This document shows positions 10,360-21,989 of a stretch of DNA of 64,000 bases, one piece after another. The translations under genes and the position numbers were made by a program. Positions within the stretch are counted from its first letter, which is position 1; the number at the start of each line of letters is the position of its first letter. The DNA is from Phascolarctos cinereus. Lineage: Eukaryota > Chordata > Mammalia > Diprotodontia > Phascolarctidae. The stretch is taken from positions 16,157,501 to 16,221,500 of the forward strand of contig NW_018343984.1 in the NCBI RefSeq assembly GCF_002099425.1, written 5' to 3'. The notes under the pieces are model-generated. The model had not been told where the DNA came from. It saw nothing but the letters and a program-made list of their open reading frames with translations, and made no database searches.

Positions 10360-10865
10360 AGTCAGTCAACATTTATTAAGCACCTACTATGTGCCAGGCA
10401 CTGTGATGCGTGCTAGGAATACCAAGAAAGGCAAAACATCATCCTTAAGGATTAGTTGGATTATCTTTAAAATGAGGAAGTCAGACTAGACTATCTCTAA
10501 AATCTCCTAGGGCTTTAAATCTATGATATTTTCTTTGCCAATCTGAAATTTCTGTATTTCACCCTAGAGATAACAGCAAGCCATTGATGTCCCTTGGAAG
10601 AGAGAAGGGCATGATATTTTTTGCATTTTTGGACATTAGGTTTTTGGAAGATAATTTTGACTGGAGTGTGGAGGATGGAGGAAAGAAAGGAGAGACTAGG
10701 AGCCTGTAGTCCAATTAGGAGCCTATTTTGATAGTTGATGAAAGAGGTGATAAGGGCTTTGTTAGTGGAGGACAGGTGACACATGTAAGATATGTTACAG
10801 AGTTATAATCAACATGACTTGGCAATTAATTGGACACAGGAATGAGTATGGAGTGAGAGGAATAC
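10360..10865 (-). repeat. L2, minus strand, split by a MIR tail
   Basis: The 3' end 10365-10435 (CATTTATTAAGCACCTACTA, TGTGCCAGGCACTGTGATGC) is followed by 10525-10865, which continues the L2 3' region in reverse (ATAACAGCAAGCCATTGATG, GGACAGGTGACACATGTAAG). Between them, 10440-10522 (AAAATGAGGAAGTCAGACTA ... CTTTAAATCTATGAT) is a plus-sense marsupial MIR tail. The minus frame at 10521-10784 is L2 debris, not a gene. Confidence 0.65.
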
Positions 10866-11069
10866 GTTTTTTTGTGAGTTTCAGGTGGAAAAAAACAAAT
10901 TCTTAAGAGTAAAAGTCTTTGCTGAGTCCCTACTGTGTGCTTAAATATCTGTTTATCTAGGGGTTGTTCCTTAAAAGCAGAGGTTATAAAGCTCAAAAAT
11001 GTGATATAGATGTCTTTAAAAATGCCAATACGTTCTGGAGATAAAGTGAATGTGCCTTGTAAATTAGGG

Positions 11070-11520
11070 ATTGAAAGGCGCTTGCTTGGCTTAGAAGTTA
11101 TCAGGAGGATTCTAAGACCCAAGTCCACCAAAATGACCTACCATAATCTTGGGAAGTCACTGGACCTTTTGGGAAGTGGCTAGAGAGGGCTGGCAGGCTT
11201 GGGAGACATCAGCTCTGAGGTCATAATGGAAACCATGATACTTTGGACCCAGGGCTCCCAGGCTACATTTTGGGTCTTCTTTCTTTGTTCAGAATTAAGT
11301 CAGAAATAACCAGAGCCCATGTGCACACTTCCCCAGATAAGTAGAAATCTATAGACAAAATGAAAATTGTGGCATCCTCAGAATTTCTCTGCATCTGTAT
11401 CTTGCTAACACATATGGACTCTGGGATCATAGGCAAGCCACTTAGGAGCTCAACTTTAAGAGAAAAGATGTGAGCTAGAGGGCCCCTGAGGGCCTTTCCA
11501 GTTCTAAATCAATGATTTCA
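11070..11520 (+). repeat. Decayed MIR pieces
   Basis: 11070-11175 shows TCTTGGGAAGTCACTGGACC (core). 11400-11520 shows GGATCATAGGCAAGCCACTT and the tail GGCCTTTCCAGTTCTAAATC ending CAATGATTTC. The 230 bp between them carry no recognisable signal. Confidence 0.5.
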
Positions 11521-11635
11521 TCTTTTCTCTCAGACCTGGGGTTTCAGTGGTATAGGGAACCCCATGTGAAGAACCTGTGTTACAATTCGCACCAGCACCT
11601 GTTCCATGGCTGAATCTCAGAGAGTGTCCACAACC

Positions 11636-11730
11636 CAGAGAAGCTCACAGGGTCACAGAATTAATGGGTCACAGGCCATATTTGAACCTTATTCTTCCTG
11701 ACTCCCAGCCCAGATCTCTCTCCACTCTGT
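11636..11730 (-). repeat. MIR-family fragment, minus strand
   Basis: CACAGGGTCACAGAATTAAT, CATATTTGAACCTTATTCTT, CCTGACTCCCAGCCCAGATC and CTCTCCACTCTGTCCC are the reverse of a CORE-SINE head. Confidence 0.7.
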
Positions 11731-12400
11731 CCCAGCCTGCCTCTCATGATTCCACATATATAGTCAAGAATTTACAGGATGACTTCATTTCTAAAACAAA
11801 CAAAAATGCTGATGTGTTTGGCATATTTTTGAAAACACTAATACATATTGTAGATAAAATGCCCCTGGCTAAATTGGTTATTTATTTATCATGAAAAACT
11901 CGAGAAAAAGCATTTTTGGTGGGGAGGGGGGTTGTATATGACATTCTTACTATAAATACTCTCTCCTCTACTTGTAAATGTACATTCCATATATACATGG
12001 GAACATGTTTGTCTTTAAACATGGGTGTGTATGAGTGGTATGTGGTCCGGATTAGTTTCCCAGCCTGTGATTATATCTGATAAACATGTTAAGGTTGGTC
12101 ATATTAAAAAAATAGTTTTTCTTTCTTTTAAAAAACCCAATATTTTAGAAATCATAGAAAATAATTATGTCCTACTCTGGGGAGGCTTATTTCAAGCCTT
12201 GGCTTAGGCCCCACAGTGGCCAGTGCTTACATTTTTCAAAATTGATTTTTTTTAGAACCATATAAATAGTGACCCTGGGGCTCCACGTGGCATTTCCTCT
12301 CACTAACAATGACACAGTATCTCTGAAACATTTCCTGCTGTCACACAATTCTTCCTTCTTTCTGAATTGCTCTGTGTTTAACCCCTTTTTCCTAGGAGAG
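11731..12400. other. No recognised feature
   Basis: AT-rich. Contains a small G-run (about 11921-11932). Frames of 60-105 codons here show no domain. Confidence 0.35.
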
Positions 12401-12645
12401 ATGGACCATGGTGTGGGAGAAAGTGTGTCGGAGTTGAAGTCAGGAAGACATAGGGTTCAAATCTTGCCTCAGAATTTTGATGGCTTTGTGAGTTCAGCAT
12501 TCTGAACTCATCCATTTCCTTATAAGCAAAATGAGCGTGATCATACATGTAGCACTTACCTTAAGAATTGTAGTGAGGATATGATGAGACAATGTATACG
12601 AACACTGTCTCTAAAAATCATAAAGAAATGTCACTTTGACCAGTC
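12400..12645 (+). repeat. MIR, near full length but diverged
   Basis: GGACCATGGTGTGGGAGAAA, AGTCAGGAAGACATAGGGTT, CAAATCTTGCCTCAG, CCATTTCCTTATAAGCAAAA and GTAGCACTTACCTTAAGAAT follow the MIR order with a degraded tail. Confidence 0.7.
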
Positions 12646-12779
12646 CTTCATTTTTATCAAATGGCAAGATTCCTATTAATATCCAGGAAAATGAAGAATG
12701 GAATAGGAACCAAAAAAAAAATAAGAAGAAGAATTATGGTTTCTAGAGTAGTCATAGGTGCCTAACTCCCTGAATGTTA

Positions 12780-12965
12780 ATTCAACAACGATTACATTCA
12801 ACAAATATTTAATGAGTACATGGTGTGTGAAAGGCAAGATACTAAGTACTTAGGATCCAAAGAATAAAAAATCAGTCACAGTCCCTGCCCTCAAGTACTT
12901 ACCATCTAAGACATATTCATGAATAATTTGAATTCCAATTGGACTGTAATTAAGTTCATGAGAGA
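12780..12965 (-). repeat. L2 3' end, minus strand
   Basis: TTCAACAAATATTTAATGAG, GTACATGGTGTGTGAAAGGC and CCCTGCCCTCAAGTACTTAC match the reversed L2 3' UTR. Confidence 0.75.
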
Positions 12966-13059
12966 AGTCAAACAGAGGCACAAATGGAAAGATAATTTCT
13001 ACCTAGAGGAATGGAAGTCTTCAACATGAACATGGTCTTCAGAAGAAGGGATTATAATA

Positions 13060-13305
13060 ACAACAACAATAATAACAATAATAAATTTACATAACGTTTT
13101 AAGATCTGCAAAGCTCTATCAGTAAGACCTTGCAAGGTAGACCGAATTAATAGTATTAGTCCTATTTTATAAATAAGAAAATGGAGACTAAAAAATTCAG
13201 TGACAAATCTGTGAGAACAGAACTAGCAAATGTCTGGAGTAGGAGCAAAACACTGGTCTCCTGACTTCAGATCTGACGATCTATTCTTTGTACCACACTG
13301 TCTTT
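13060..13305 (-). repeat. MIR3/THER2-like SINE, minus strand
   Basis: AATAATAAATTTACATAACG, AAGATCTGCAAAGCTCTATC, CCTATTTTATAAATAAGAAA, ACTGGTCTCCTGACTTCAGA and TTGTACCACACTGTC follow the reversed THER2 order. Confidence 0.7.
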
Positions 13306-13359
13306 CAACAGAGAGAAGTATGTGGTGGTTGTGGCTGTCCTGTGGATGTGAAATGATGT

Positions 13360-13525
13360 GTGCAAATGTTTGGAGGCAGAAGATGGCAAGACAATACTGG
13401 AAAATGATGGGTCATCCCATTTACCTGGAGCAGAGAATGCATGAAAGGATAGATTTAAAACAAGGCTAGAAATAGAAGTTGGAACCAGTTTGTAGAGGGC
13501 CTTGAATGAAAAGACCTTCATAAAT
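13360..13525 (-). repeat. L2 internal fragment, minus strand
   Basis: GAGCAGAGAATGCATGAAAG, AAGTTGGAACCAGTTTGTAG and AGGGCCTTGAATGAAAAGAC match the reversed L2 region that also occurs at 59.1 kb (TAAAGGGCTTTGACTGCCAA). Confidence 0.6.
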
Positions 13526-13599
13526 AGCCAGGCACTGCTCCTTCTCAGTATCTTCTACTAGTCCCTTCTCCTTGCATTCTTGAAGTTCCCCTCCCAGTT

Positions 13600-13735
13600 C
13601 TCTGCCATTGACCTTCCTCTCTCTATGGAACTGTAGAGATTTGTAGGGAACATTTGTATTCTTCTCTACTCTAATGACTTTAATTATCATGTCTATGGAG
13701 AAGACTCCAAAATCTATGTATCCAGAGGCAAGGTC
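13600..13735 (+). repeat. L2 fragment spanning the RT active-site region
   Basis: ATGACTTTAATTATCATGTC then TATGGAGAAGACTCCAAAAT parallel the L2 text for [14 protein letters not shown] seen intact at 43.66 kb. The translation here is NYHVYGEDSKIYV, so the YADD box is lost. Confidence 0.6.
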
Positions 13736-15200
13736 TTCCTTGGATTGTAGTTGCTAGATAACTCTACTTGGATTTTCTGAAGAAAGACCATCTCTATGTC
13801 TTCATGTGATGTGAGGAGGGTGGTGGCTTTGCTAAGAGAGAGAGGGAAGCAGACATAAAAGATGGACAAGAAATCAGACAGGCAGGAGGTGACTATTTAT
13901 AAGATTCTGTCTTCCTTAGTTACCTTCACTTTTTAATGTAAAACCTTTAGAATTCTGCTGCCATGCCTGTAATTCTTGAGAAAACTAATAGTAGTAGAGT
14001 TGACCAGAGACAGACCTGGGAAGCAAGGTGGTCTCAGAAGGCTCCCCATTTCTCTTCCAACTCTGAGCACATTTCCCTTCTCTCCACTCACCACCCCAGC
14101 CTCAAGTGTACTCATACCATTTGTCCTTTGGATATCAATGGCCATTCCTCTTCTCTACTTTAGAATTCCTCTCCCATCCATTCTTCCTGGCAGTAAATGC
14201 CTCATCAGATGTAGGCTCTTATCCCTTCTTCCCCATAATATCTTATCTTTTCCAAGTCAGTTTCCTTAGAGTTTTACTCTCTGTTTTTCAATGTGGTAGC
14301 ACAGGATGGAAAACTAATCTGAGCTAAGATATAAATGGCTGATAATTGGTTAATATACCATGGAAAGTATATTCCACTTCAGAGAGGGGACTTCTGTCTA
14401 TACTGTCTGCCAAAACAAAACAAATCTTTACTGTTTGGAATTTCTTATGATGGAAAGATCTAAAAGATTCTCTTGGAAGCAGGGCATTTTGTGGGGCTTC
14501 TCAACCCAATCCATAAAGGAAACCACTTACTCTGTCTAATTACCCATGCAGGGCTAGATAGCAGTTCTTGTTTAATTTTCCCAATTTAAAGAATTATCAT
14601 TCATTTTCTGATTATGTGTAGCACCCTGCCCTCTCCCCATATGTAGCCTTTCTTTTAGAGAAGCTTTTGATAGAAGAAACTTTGTGTGTGAAAACTTTAT
14701 CCAAAAGGAGCATGAGCATTGTGGCGCAGGTGGTTTTCCTTGGAGAATCAGAGTGTACAATGATATCATTTATAAAATGTAAACCAGTGCATTGCTCATA
14801 TCCAGACATGTAGGTCCACCAAATAAATTCAGGGCAAGTAGTACATAGAAAGGACTGCACATTCCTCAGACTCATTGGAACCTTCAGTACACCCTGCAAA
14901 GGAGGGTAATTAAGTAGAGTGTGGCCCAGGGTGATACCCAGAAGGAGCCAGATGTTGAAGGGGCTCTATTCTTGGGATCCAGGCATCAGAGTGAGTCCAA
15001 GCCCTAAGACCCATTCCTTGACTTTTCTGCCTGCTTCCAAATGTGAGACTTTAAATTGTAGGCCTAGGAATTATTGTCCTCGGGGTAAATACAATTTTGA
15101 GGTGGGGTTCAGACTGGAACGACTACACAAACAGAGAAGCCAATCTATGAGGATTGGAGAGAGAGAGAGAGGCTGGACAGGTCTTGGGAGGGGGAACCCA
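13736..15200. other. Repeat-poor stretch, nothing recognised
   Basis: About 1.4 kb with several overlapping small frames (60-100 codons) in different phases and no family match or consistent splice signals. No repeats were recognised. Confidence 0.4.
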
Positions 15201-15204
15201 GGCA

Positions 15205-15335
15205 ATCAGTCTACAAGCATTTAGTAAGTGTTTAGCAAGTACCTGTCATTATTCTGAGCCATGAAGATACAGAGAAAGGCAAAAATATAATTCATGCCTT
15301 CAAGCACCTCACATTCTAATGGAGAAAACCACATT
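15205..15335 (-). repeat. L2 3' end, minus strand
   Basis: TACAAGCATTTAGTAAGTGT, GAGCCATGAAGATACAGAGA and CTTCAAGCACCTCACATTCT match the reversed L2 3' UTR. Confidence 0.75.
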
Positions 15336-15905
15336 TAAATCCTCAGAATGCTAGCCTGGGGACAATCATCCATGTCATGGAGTGGAGATGCCAGATAGTT
15401 TGAAGAGGTGTGGGCAAAGTGATCACCCTGGGAAAAGAGTTCCCTTTACCCCATTCCTATAGATACCAAGAGAAGTTCCAATGGCCCTTTGTTAGTTATG
15501 CTTCTGCTTAATTATAAATTTAGAGGTGCTCAAGGAGGTAGATAAAGTCTTTTGAGATACAGGCAATAGGGAGAAAAGAGGGAAAGAATAAAATGGCTGA
15601 GATGCAATTCTAAAACAGAATAAAATCAGCAAAAACCAGCCACCATCGAACCTGAACATCTGTCCTATGAAACTGCTTCTCTCCTGACAGCTCACACCTC
15701 AGAACTGAAGGCACTGATGGATCAGCAAGAACATCCAAGACTTGAAGGATTTCTGTGGCCCTAGAAAAATAGCTCACCTCACCTGGCCCAATCTGGAGAA
15801 CTCTGCAAAGATTTTCAGCTTGAGAAGCATTTAAGTTCCTGCTACATGCTCAGCTGGCCTGGGCTTCAATTAAAATAGAACCTTGAAGGAAAAACCCAGT
15901 TTCTT
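15336..15905. other. No recognised feature
   Basis: No repeat, RNA or coding evidence was recognised. Confidence 0.35.
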
Positions 15906-15907
15906 CT

Positions 15908-15983
15908 ACATCACCACCACCATCATCACCATCATCATCACCATCATCATCATCATCATCATCAACAACAACAACAACAACAG
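15908..15983. repeat. (CAT/CAC)n-(CAA)n trinucleotide repeat
   Basis: Imperfect ATC/ACC triplets run into a pure AAC tract. The reverse strand reads as poly-Asp/poly-Val text in one frame, which is an artefact of the repeat. Confidence 0.95.
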
Positions 15984-16116
15984 AAACAACGCATTTCCTC
16001 TGGTTTTTATTGATTTTGGACATGGTTCTTGTATTCCTAACCATGCCTTGATATGACTGTTATAAATAGATCCAAATGCCTTATCTACCTAAATGTAAAA
16101 TGTTTTGGTAAGACTA

Positions 16117-16240
16117 CATGGAAGGAAAGGAAAGGAAAAGAGAGGAGAGGACAGGAGAGGAGAGGAAATGAGAAAAGAAATAAGAAACAAAGAAAAGCAA
16201 AGGGAAGAAAAGAAAAGGAAAGAAAAGAAAAAGAAAATGC
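16117..16240. repeat. Purine-only GA-rich tract (GGAAA/AGAAA units)
   Basis: Over 100 bases are almost entirely A and G, with GGAAA, GAGAGG and AGAAA units. Such tracts can form triplexes. Frames through it encode Lys/Arg/Glu repeats only. Confidence 0.9.
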
Positions 16241-16299
16241 AACAAAATGGCACATGTTTTACCAAAATGAGGGTCTGCTGACTTGTTTTCAGTTGTTAG

Positions 16300-16570
16300 G
16301 TCAGCCAGGTGGGGCAAGGAATAGATAAATCATCAGGCTGAGAATCATGAAGACTTGAGTTCAAATCAGCCTCCGATACTTTCTAGCTGTGTGACCCTAG
16401 GCTAGTCACTTAACTTCTGGCTGCCTCAGTTTCCTCAACTAGAAAATGGGCCTAATAATAGCACCTACCTCACAGGCTTCTTGTAAGGATCAAATGAGGT
16501 AATAATTGCAAAGCACTTAGCACAGTGATTGGCTCTGTGTAAATGTTTGTTATTGTTATTATGAGTTTTA
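16300..16570 (+). repeat. MIR, full length
   Basis: GTCAGCCAGGTGGGGCAAGG, GAAGACTTGAGTTCAAATCA, GTGTGACCCTAGGCTAGTCA, CTGCCTCAGTTTCCTCAACT, AATAATAGCACCTACCTCAC and TTGCAAAGCACTTAGCACAG then TTGTTATTGTTATTATG: all modules are present. It is among the best preserved MIR copies in the window. Confidence 0.9.
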
Positions 16571-16895
16571 TTTTCTTTTGTTATTATAAATTCATTTGTT
16601 TTTCCCTTAGTGTAGAGTCAGGTAAAGGTGAGCTCCTCTTGGCCAACCCTTGAATTACCCTGGTTCCTAGAAAGCAGCCTTATTAGCATGTGAGCTGGGC
16701 TTTAGCCTCTGTTTGGCCATGTTTTCTGGGCAAGGCTCAGGCAAATGTGAAAATGCCTTCAGAATTTGCATCCTCTCTCATGCCATTCTTGTTTTTGAGA
16801 TATCTCTGAAGCTTCCTTGCCTCTCACCCCACAGTGTCTGATCAGTTGCCAAATCTCGGTTATTCAACTTCTATGATATCTTTCGAATCTGTCAT
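16571..16895. other. No recognised feature
   Basis: Unique-looking sequence between a MIR and an L2 with no recognisable signal. Confidence 0.35.
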
Positions 16896-16899
16896 TTTC

Positions 16900-17372
16900 T
16901 TTCCACTTGCACAGCCTCTACTTGAGTTTAGGCCCCAGGATCTCCTAGCTGTACTATTATAGAGTCTGCCTAATCAGACTCCCTGACTCTAGTTCTTCTA
17001 TGCTCCACACAGCTGCCAAACTGATATTCCTAAAATGCAGATAGAATCACATCACCAAGGCATATCACCACCTCAACCTACTCAAAATTCTTCAGTGTCT
17101 GCTTAATACTTCTAGGAAAAAATGCAGTTTCTCCAGACTGACATTTACAGCTGTTCATATTCTGGCTTCCCACTTACCTTTCTAGTCTTAATACACATTA
17201 ATTCCCTTTATACACTCTTTGTACCAATCAAACTGGCCAGCTGAGCAGTCTCTATAAAATGATATTACATTTCCTAGCTCCAGACCTTTGCAAAAGTGGT
17301 CCTCACTTCTGGCAGGTATTCTGCTATCTTTGCTTATAGAATCCCCAAAGTGCACAGCACTGGCTCCCTTCT
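16900..17372 (+). repeat. L2 LINE, C-terminal ORF2 / 3' UTR segment
   Basis: TCCACACAGCTGCCAAACTG, ATTCCTAAAATGCAGATAGA, CATCACCAAGGCATATC, TCTGGCTTCCCACTTACCTT, TCAAACTGGCCAGCTGAGCA and CCAGACCTTTGCAAAAGTGG follow the L2 3' ORF2 order and parallel the copy at 27.7-28.1 kb. No open frame persists. The 3' end is lost into a CA microsatellite. Confidence 0.8.
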
Positions 17373-17376
17373 GAAA

Positions 17377-17377
<1 letters not shown>

Positions 17378-17418
<41 letters not shown>

Positions 17419-17592
17419 ATATACACACATACACACATGCATACACACACATGCAATATATATGCAAACATACATATGTGTGTATGTGTGTATGTGTATA
17501 TATTATATGTGTGTAGATGTGTGTATGTGTACCTATATATGTATATGTATGTGTGTGTGTTTGTGTGTTTGTGTGTGTATGTGTGTATGCAT
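17378..17592. repeat. Compound (CA)n / (TGTA)n / (TG)n microsatellite
   Basis: A pure CA run (about 17378-17416) grades into ATACACAC and then TGTGTATG motifs. The CA half is complementary to the TG half, so a long imperfect hairpin is possible. Frames of 94-145 codons over it are low-complexity artefacts. Confidence 0.95.
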
Positions 17593-17649
17593 ACTTCTCT
17601 GTGTGCATCAGAAAAGTTCCTAAAATTCAGGAACTGTTCGTAGCTAGTA

Positions 17650-17930
17650 ATTAGGCACAGAGTTCTGGACTTGCAGTCAGGAGGATCTGAATTCAAATCC
17701 TTCCTCAGGCACTTATTAGCTGTTTGACCTTGGGTAAATCTTTTAGCTTCTCTGTGCCTTGATTTCCTCATCTATAAAATAGAGGTGGTAATAATAATAA
17801 CACTCACCTCCCAGGTATATTGTGATGATTAAATGAGATAGTAAATGTAAAGAAATTTGCAAACTTTAAATTGCTGTAAAATACTAGCTATTATTATTTT
17901 TTTATTATTATTATTAGCTATTATTAGTTG
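17650..17930 (+). repeat. MIR, full length
   Basis: GTTCTGGACTTGCAGTCAGG, GATCTGAATTCAAATCCTTC, CATTTCCTCATCTATAAAAT-like text, AACACTCACCTCCCAGGTAT and AGAAATTTGCAAACTTTAAA are followed by CTAGCTATTATTATT and an ATT-rich tail. Confidence 0.85.
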
Positions 17931-19240
17931 TACCCATAGTGCCTTACATTTTGGGCAACTGACTTGTATCAAAAGTACAGTCTGGAAAGGCAATAATAGC
18001 TCACCCCCAAAGCACCCCAGTGATCCATATGAAATCCAGCCAGTTAGCAACTCAGCAGAGATCCTTCTATGTTACAAGAGCTAAAGGGAAGTTGCTTTGT
18101 TCATTAAACTGACCTACACGAGCTATTATTGCTATTTGGCTCTGAATTATTAAAAATCGGTAGCAAAATTTAGCACCCCCCCCCTCTAACTTGGAGTTCT
18201 TCTGCTCTTCCAGATAAAAACAGCCTCCTCTTGGTGCCAGTCCGAAAACACATGTGAGCGTACCAGCACTCAGCTTCCAGTGATAACCTTGTTAGGGCTC
18301 CATATAACTGGCATGTAACCACTCAGCATGACATCCTTTTCCATCTCTCTTTATGAATAATTTTGTTATACCTCATCCATTTTCGAGTGCTCTTTATTAC
18401 AGCATGCTCCTACATTTATTAGACTTCCCATCAGAGAATTCTTCTTCTTGTTATCCTTAATAGCGCCATGTACTGCCCTCTCTTGACTGTAAGCCTGGCA
18501 CTGTTCAAAGCACATTTATTAGTTTATAACCCTTACATTTTAAATTCCTGCCAAAAACTTTCTAGGTGGAAAACAAGTTTGCATTAAACATTCAGACACC
18601 AAAAATCAACATCAACAACACATAAACAAAGAGAAAATAACAATAACCCAAACCAAAAACCAAAAATCTCAGATGTCTCTCTGTGCTAAGGGGCAGGTCT
18701 TTGGCACCCCTTGCCCCTAAAGCCTGAAAAACTCCTGAGCTAAAAGAACTTCTTTCACCCAAACTGTGTATTTCCTGGCACCTCTCAGTAGCTGGTAACT
18801 TTACATGTGTCCACCCAGCTCCTGAGACTTCATCAATTTGGGCAGGAGATGTGGCTTGGTTTTATTTTATTTTTTCTCAATGACTAAACTTCACACCTCT
18901 ACTTGTGAAAGGCAGAACAGTCCCCACTAGTTCCAGGCTGAGATGACGTCTCAGCAGTCTCCCCCCCCCCAAGCCTCTCCCCGTTTGAAGTTGGCCAGAT
19001 TAGGCAAGGGCTGTTTGACATGGGCAAATTGTCTCTTGTGACTCCACTCTAATATTGCCTTTGAAAAGCAGACCATTAATATTCAGAGATCAACTGGAAA
19101 ACAGAGTACAGCATGTCCCTTTGTTGTTTAATTACCTGTATCTGAGCTTGTAGAAATTGGTTTTCCTGAGGGACAAAGCATTAAGCCTTAGTCCATCCTC
19201 TGTTCTTCAAAGAAGAACGAGTAAGCAGGGCTTTGGCTTT
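17931..19240. other. Repeat-poor stretch with poly-C runs
   Basis: About 1.3 kb without a recognisable transposable element. It contains two C-runs (near 18175-18184 and 18961-18970) and an A-rich patch near 18600-18670. The lack of repeats in a repeat-dense window makes it a possible conserved non-coding segment, but nothing in the sequence proves this. Confidence 0.35.
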
Positions 19241-19241
19241 C

Positions 19242-19313
<72 letters not shown>

Positions 19314-19380
19314 TGGAGGCTGGGAGGGAGGGGGGAGTGTAGATTGGAAGGAGGGAAGAAGAGAGGAGAATGGGAGGGAG
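19241..19380. repeat. (GA)n microsatellite and purine-rich flank
   Basis: A pure GA run of about 63 bases (19248-19310) is followed by 70 bases of G-rich purine text (GGGAGGGAGGGGGG..). On either strand it reads as Arg-Glu or Ser-Leu repeats, so the frames here are artefacts. Confidence 0.95.
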
Positions 19381-20640
19381 AGAGCAATGATTCTGCCTGG
19401 CCATTAGTGCCATTTATGAAAGAAAAGCATTCAGCAATGGAATTCACAGAATGTATTGCATATTAGCATAAAGCTATAAAAAGCTTCAAATGCTTTCCCC
19501 TTCAAGTGGATACACTCCTTCTCAAAACAATAGCATTCATGGTTACAGGGAGATAAAAGGACAGCCATGCCAAATTTCTCATCATTTTGGTGCTCCCAGA
19601 ATCCTGTTCTACTGAAGCCCATTTCCATGTATTCTAATGGAATGAGAGAGCCAGCTAGTGCCAAAGGCAGGCATGGGACCAGGTCCTAAAAATAGGAAGA
19701 AAGCACAGGGGAAATCCACTGGGTCTCACTCAGAAATAGGATTAAAGTCATTTCCCAAAGATACATGTGTTTGTTCACTACTAAGTCCAGTAGATTTGAT
19801 CCCAGAATAAGAGGGTTTCAAAGGACTTTCAAAGATTAGTCCTTGGACAGACAGACAGATGGGATTCAGACATCTAGAACAAACCATCCATACAGCCCCC
19901 ACAGATAGGACAGGAAATTGTGTTCCACTGATGAAAGAAGGGATTGTTGATGTGGGCCAAGTCTGTCATTACTTGCTCTGCTTCCCCATCCTCTGCTATC
20001 ACTCTCACTATCATCCTCACCCTTTCCTCTGGAGCCATGATCTCTATTTCTCATTAAGCCCTGAGGAATTTATTCTTCCCCTTCCTGCTCTTGACAGACT
20101 GGGTCAATCCTAAGATAGGCATATTATTTGCTATCCTCTGAGCTTACTGGTCTACTAGATTTTCTGCCATTTATATTTCTGTTTCCAGACTAGAAACAGA
20201 GGTCATCTTTTTGGGGTCTCAGTATCCAAAAAGCAGAGGAGCCTGAAATTTGAACCTAGACTGTTAGGATTATTTTTTAGTTCAGCATACAATGAACAAC
20301 TACAGGCTGGTGAAGTATTTTTTTTTATTTTTTATTCATTCAAAAAATCAGCAAATAGCACCCCCACCCATCACCCATCTGCTTCCTGGCATTGAGTTCT
20401 CCACAACTGCATCCGCATATACTAATTGCAGAATGGACTTCAAGTTGGTCAACATGAGGGCAGTTTCCTACTTGTCTATTTCAAAGAAATTGACTGATGT
20501 ATAAAGGGAAGGGTGGAGGTCAACAGAGCACAACAGACTCAATAGTTTCCATGTCCTTAGGTCTGCAACATGACCAAGATAGGATTTCGGTGATAGCTCA
20601 TTAAAAAACTAAACAAAACAAAAATCCAAGAATGAAGAGA
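19381..20640. other. Repeat-poor stretch, nothing recognised
   Basis: About 1.25 kb without recognised repeats. The part 19380-19530 is AT-balanced and contains no element I know. Small frames (60-88 codons) show no domain. Confidence 0.35.
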
Positions 20641-20649
20641 AAAGGGATG

Positions 20650-20895
20650 ATATAGAGTGGGTAACCCAGTGAGTGGACACCATACATAGTGTTGAAATGC
20701 CCGAGTTCAAGCAAGTCCTGATTCTGACACTATTGTTTGGATAACAATGGGCAAATCTCTGCCTTTCTGATCCTCACTTCGGTCATTTAGAATACTAACA
20801 TGGGCACTACTTGCCTCATCAAATTGCTGATAGTGAAATGCTTTGTAAACTTCCTAGTGCAGTAGAAGTGTTAACTACTATTAGTGTTAGTGCCT
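20650..20895 (+). repeat. Diverged MIR
   Basis: GTTGAAATGCCCGAGTTCAA, ACAATGGGCAAATCTCTGCC, CATGGGCACTACTTGCCTCA and GAAATGCTTTGTAAACTTCC preserve the MIR order with high divergence. Confidence 0.6.
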
Positions 20896-21740
20896 CAACA
20901 GGTCCGGAATGAAGTTTGGGATGAGGGGACTTCCTGCTCTAACTGGGTCTTCAGACTGTGGAATAATCTAGCAATGCACTAAAGTAAAAAAAAAAAGAAT
21001 GTCAGATTTAAGACAGAGCAAGGACCCATGGAATCCAGGATAACCTTGTGTATTTCCTTTAATTGAGAATGGCAAATGACTGAAGAGGAGGGCTTTCCAA
21101 TGACCTGGCAGTCCAGAGGGATGACAAGTAGAGTCAGAATCTGGGAAACTAGGGATATGGTGAATGACTACAGATGGGATGTGGAACCTAGATGAGAAAG
21201 GAGGGCAAATGGACCACCTTGTAAAAAAAAAAAAGCAACCCTAAGCACAGATGGCTTCATTTTAGATACAATTTTAGTGGAACAGGGAAAGTCAGTTGGG
21301 GCCCAGAGGGGGCAAAAGCTGTAAACAAAAGGTGGAAGATGATGGAGACTCATAAGGGCAAACACAAAGCAGATCTGAGCACCTCACCCCAACCAGTTCC
21401 GCACCCTGAGCTGGAAATGCCCATTGATTGCTTTTTGATGACAATTGATTTTGGCATAACATAAACTCTGACCAGTGATCACAGAAGGGCTCCAAGGTGC
21501 ACAGGAGAGTGTCCTGCCTGGATAAGCCCAAAAGGGCCTTTTGACACCTTGAAAAAAGTGTTCAATATGGCACTCTCCAGATGCATATTGGAGAACTCTG
21601 ACCTCTCATATAAACATATATTAGCAGTTTTTTTTTATTAAAACAAAGAGCTTTTTTTCCTATTCCTCTTAGGCAGTAAAATGTTTATCCATAACAGCAG
21701 TAATATCTTACATCCTTTAACAATTAATATTAGCCTTTGC
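20896..21740. other. No recognised feature
   Basis: Contains two short A-runs (about 20985 and 21222) but no SINE head upstream of either. Minus frames at 21168-21531 have no domain. Confidence 0.35.

Positions 21741-21744
<4 letters not shown>

Positions 21745-21782
<38 letters not shown>
21745..21782. repeat. (CA)n microsatellite
   Basis: Pure AC dinucleotides, about 19 units. Confidence 0.97.
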
Positions 21783-21784
<2 letters not shown>

Positions 21785-21989
21785 TCCCCACTCTTTTAAG
21801 CACTAGACTACTCTATATGAAAAGAGTTTTAAAGGAACAGTGAGCTTACATGAGCTAGTACAACTGGAATCCATGGATTCCATTCAGTGTCTTTCCAAAT
21901 ATACTCCCACTGATAGGTTAGTTTCTATGAGGGGTGAATGAGTGTTCAGAGAGAAGTAGCACCTCTGGCAGAAGGGCTTGCTGAGCCAT

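Noticed and set aside
15908-15983. Possible CRISPR-like spacing of repeats
   Set aside because: Simple trinucleotide repeats in a mammalian genome; no direct repeats with unique spacers anywhere in the window.
17296-17771. Frames of 94-145 codons rich in Thr, His, Tyr and Cys
   Set aside because: Reading of a CA/TG compound repeat; the longest one only extends into a MIR.
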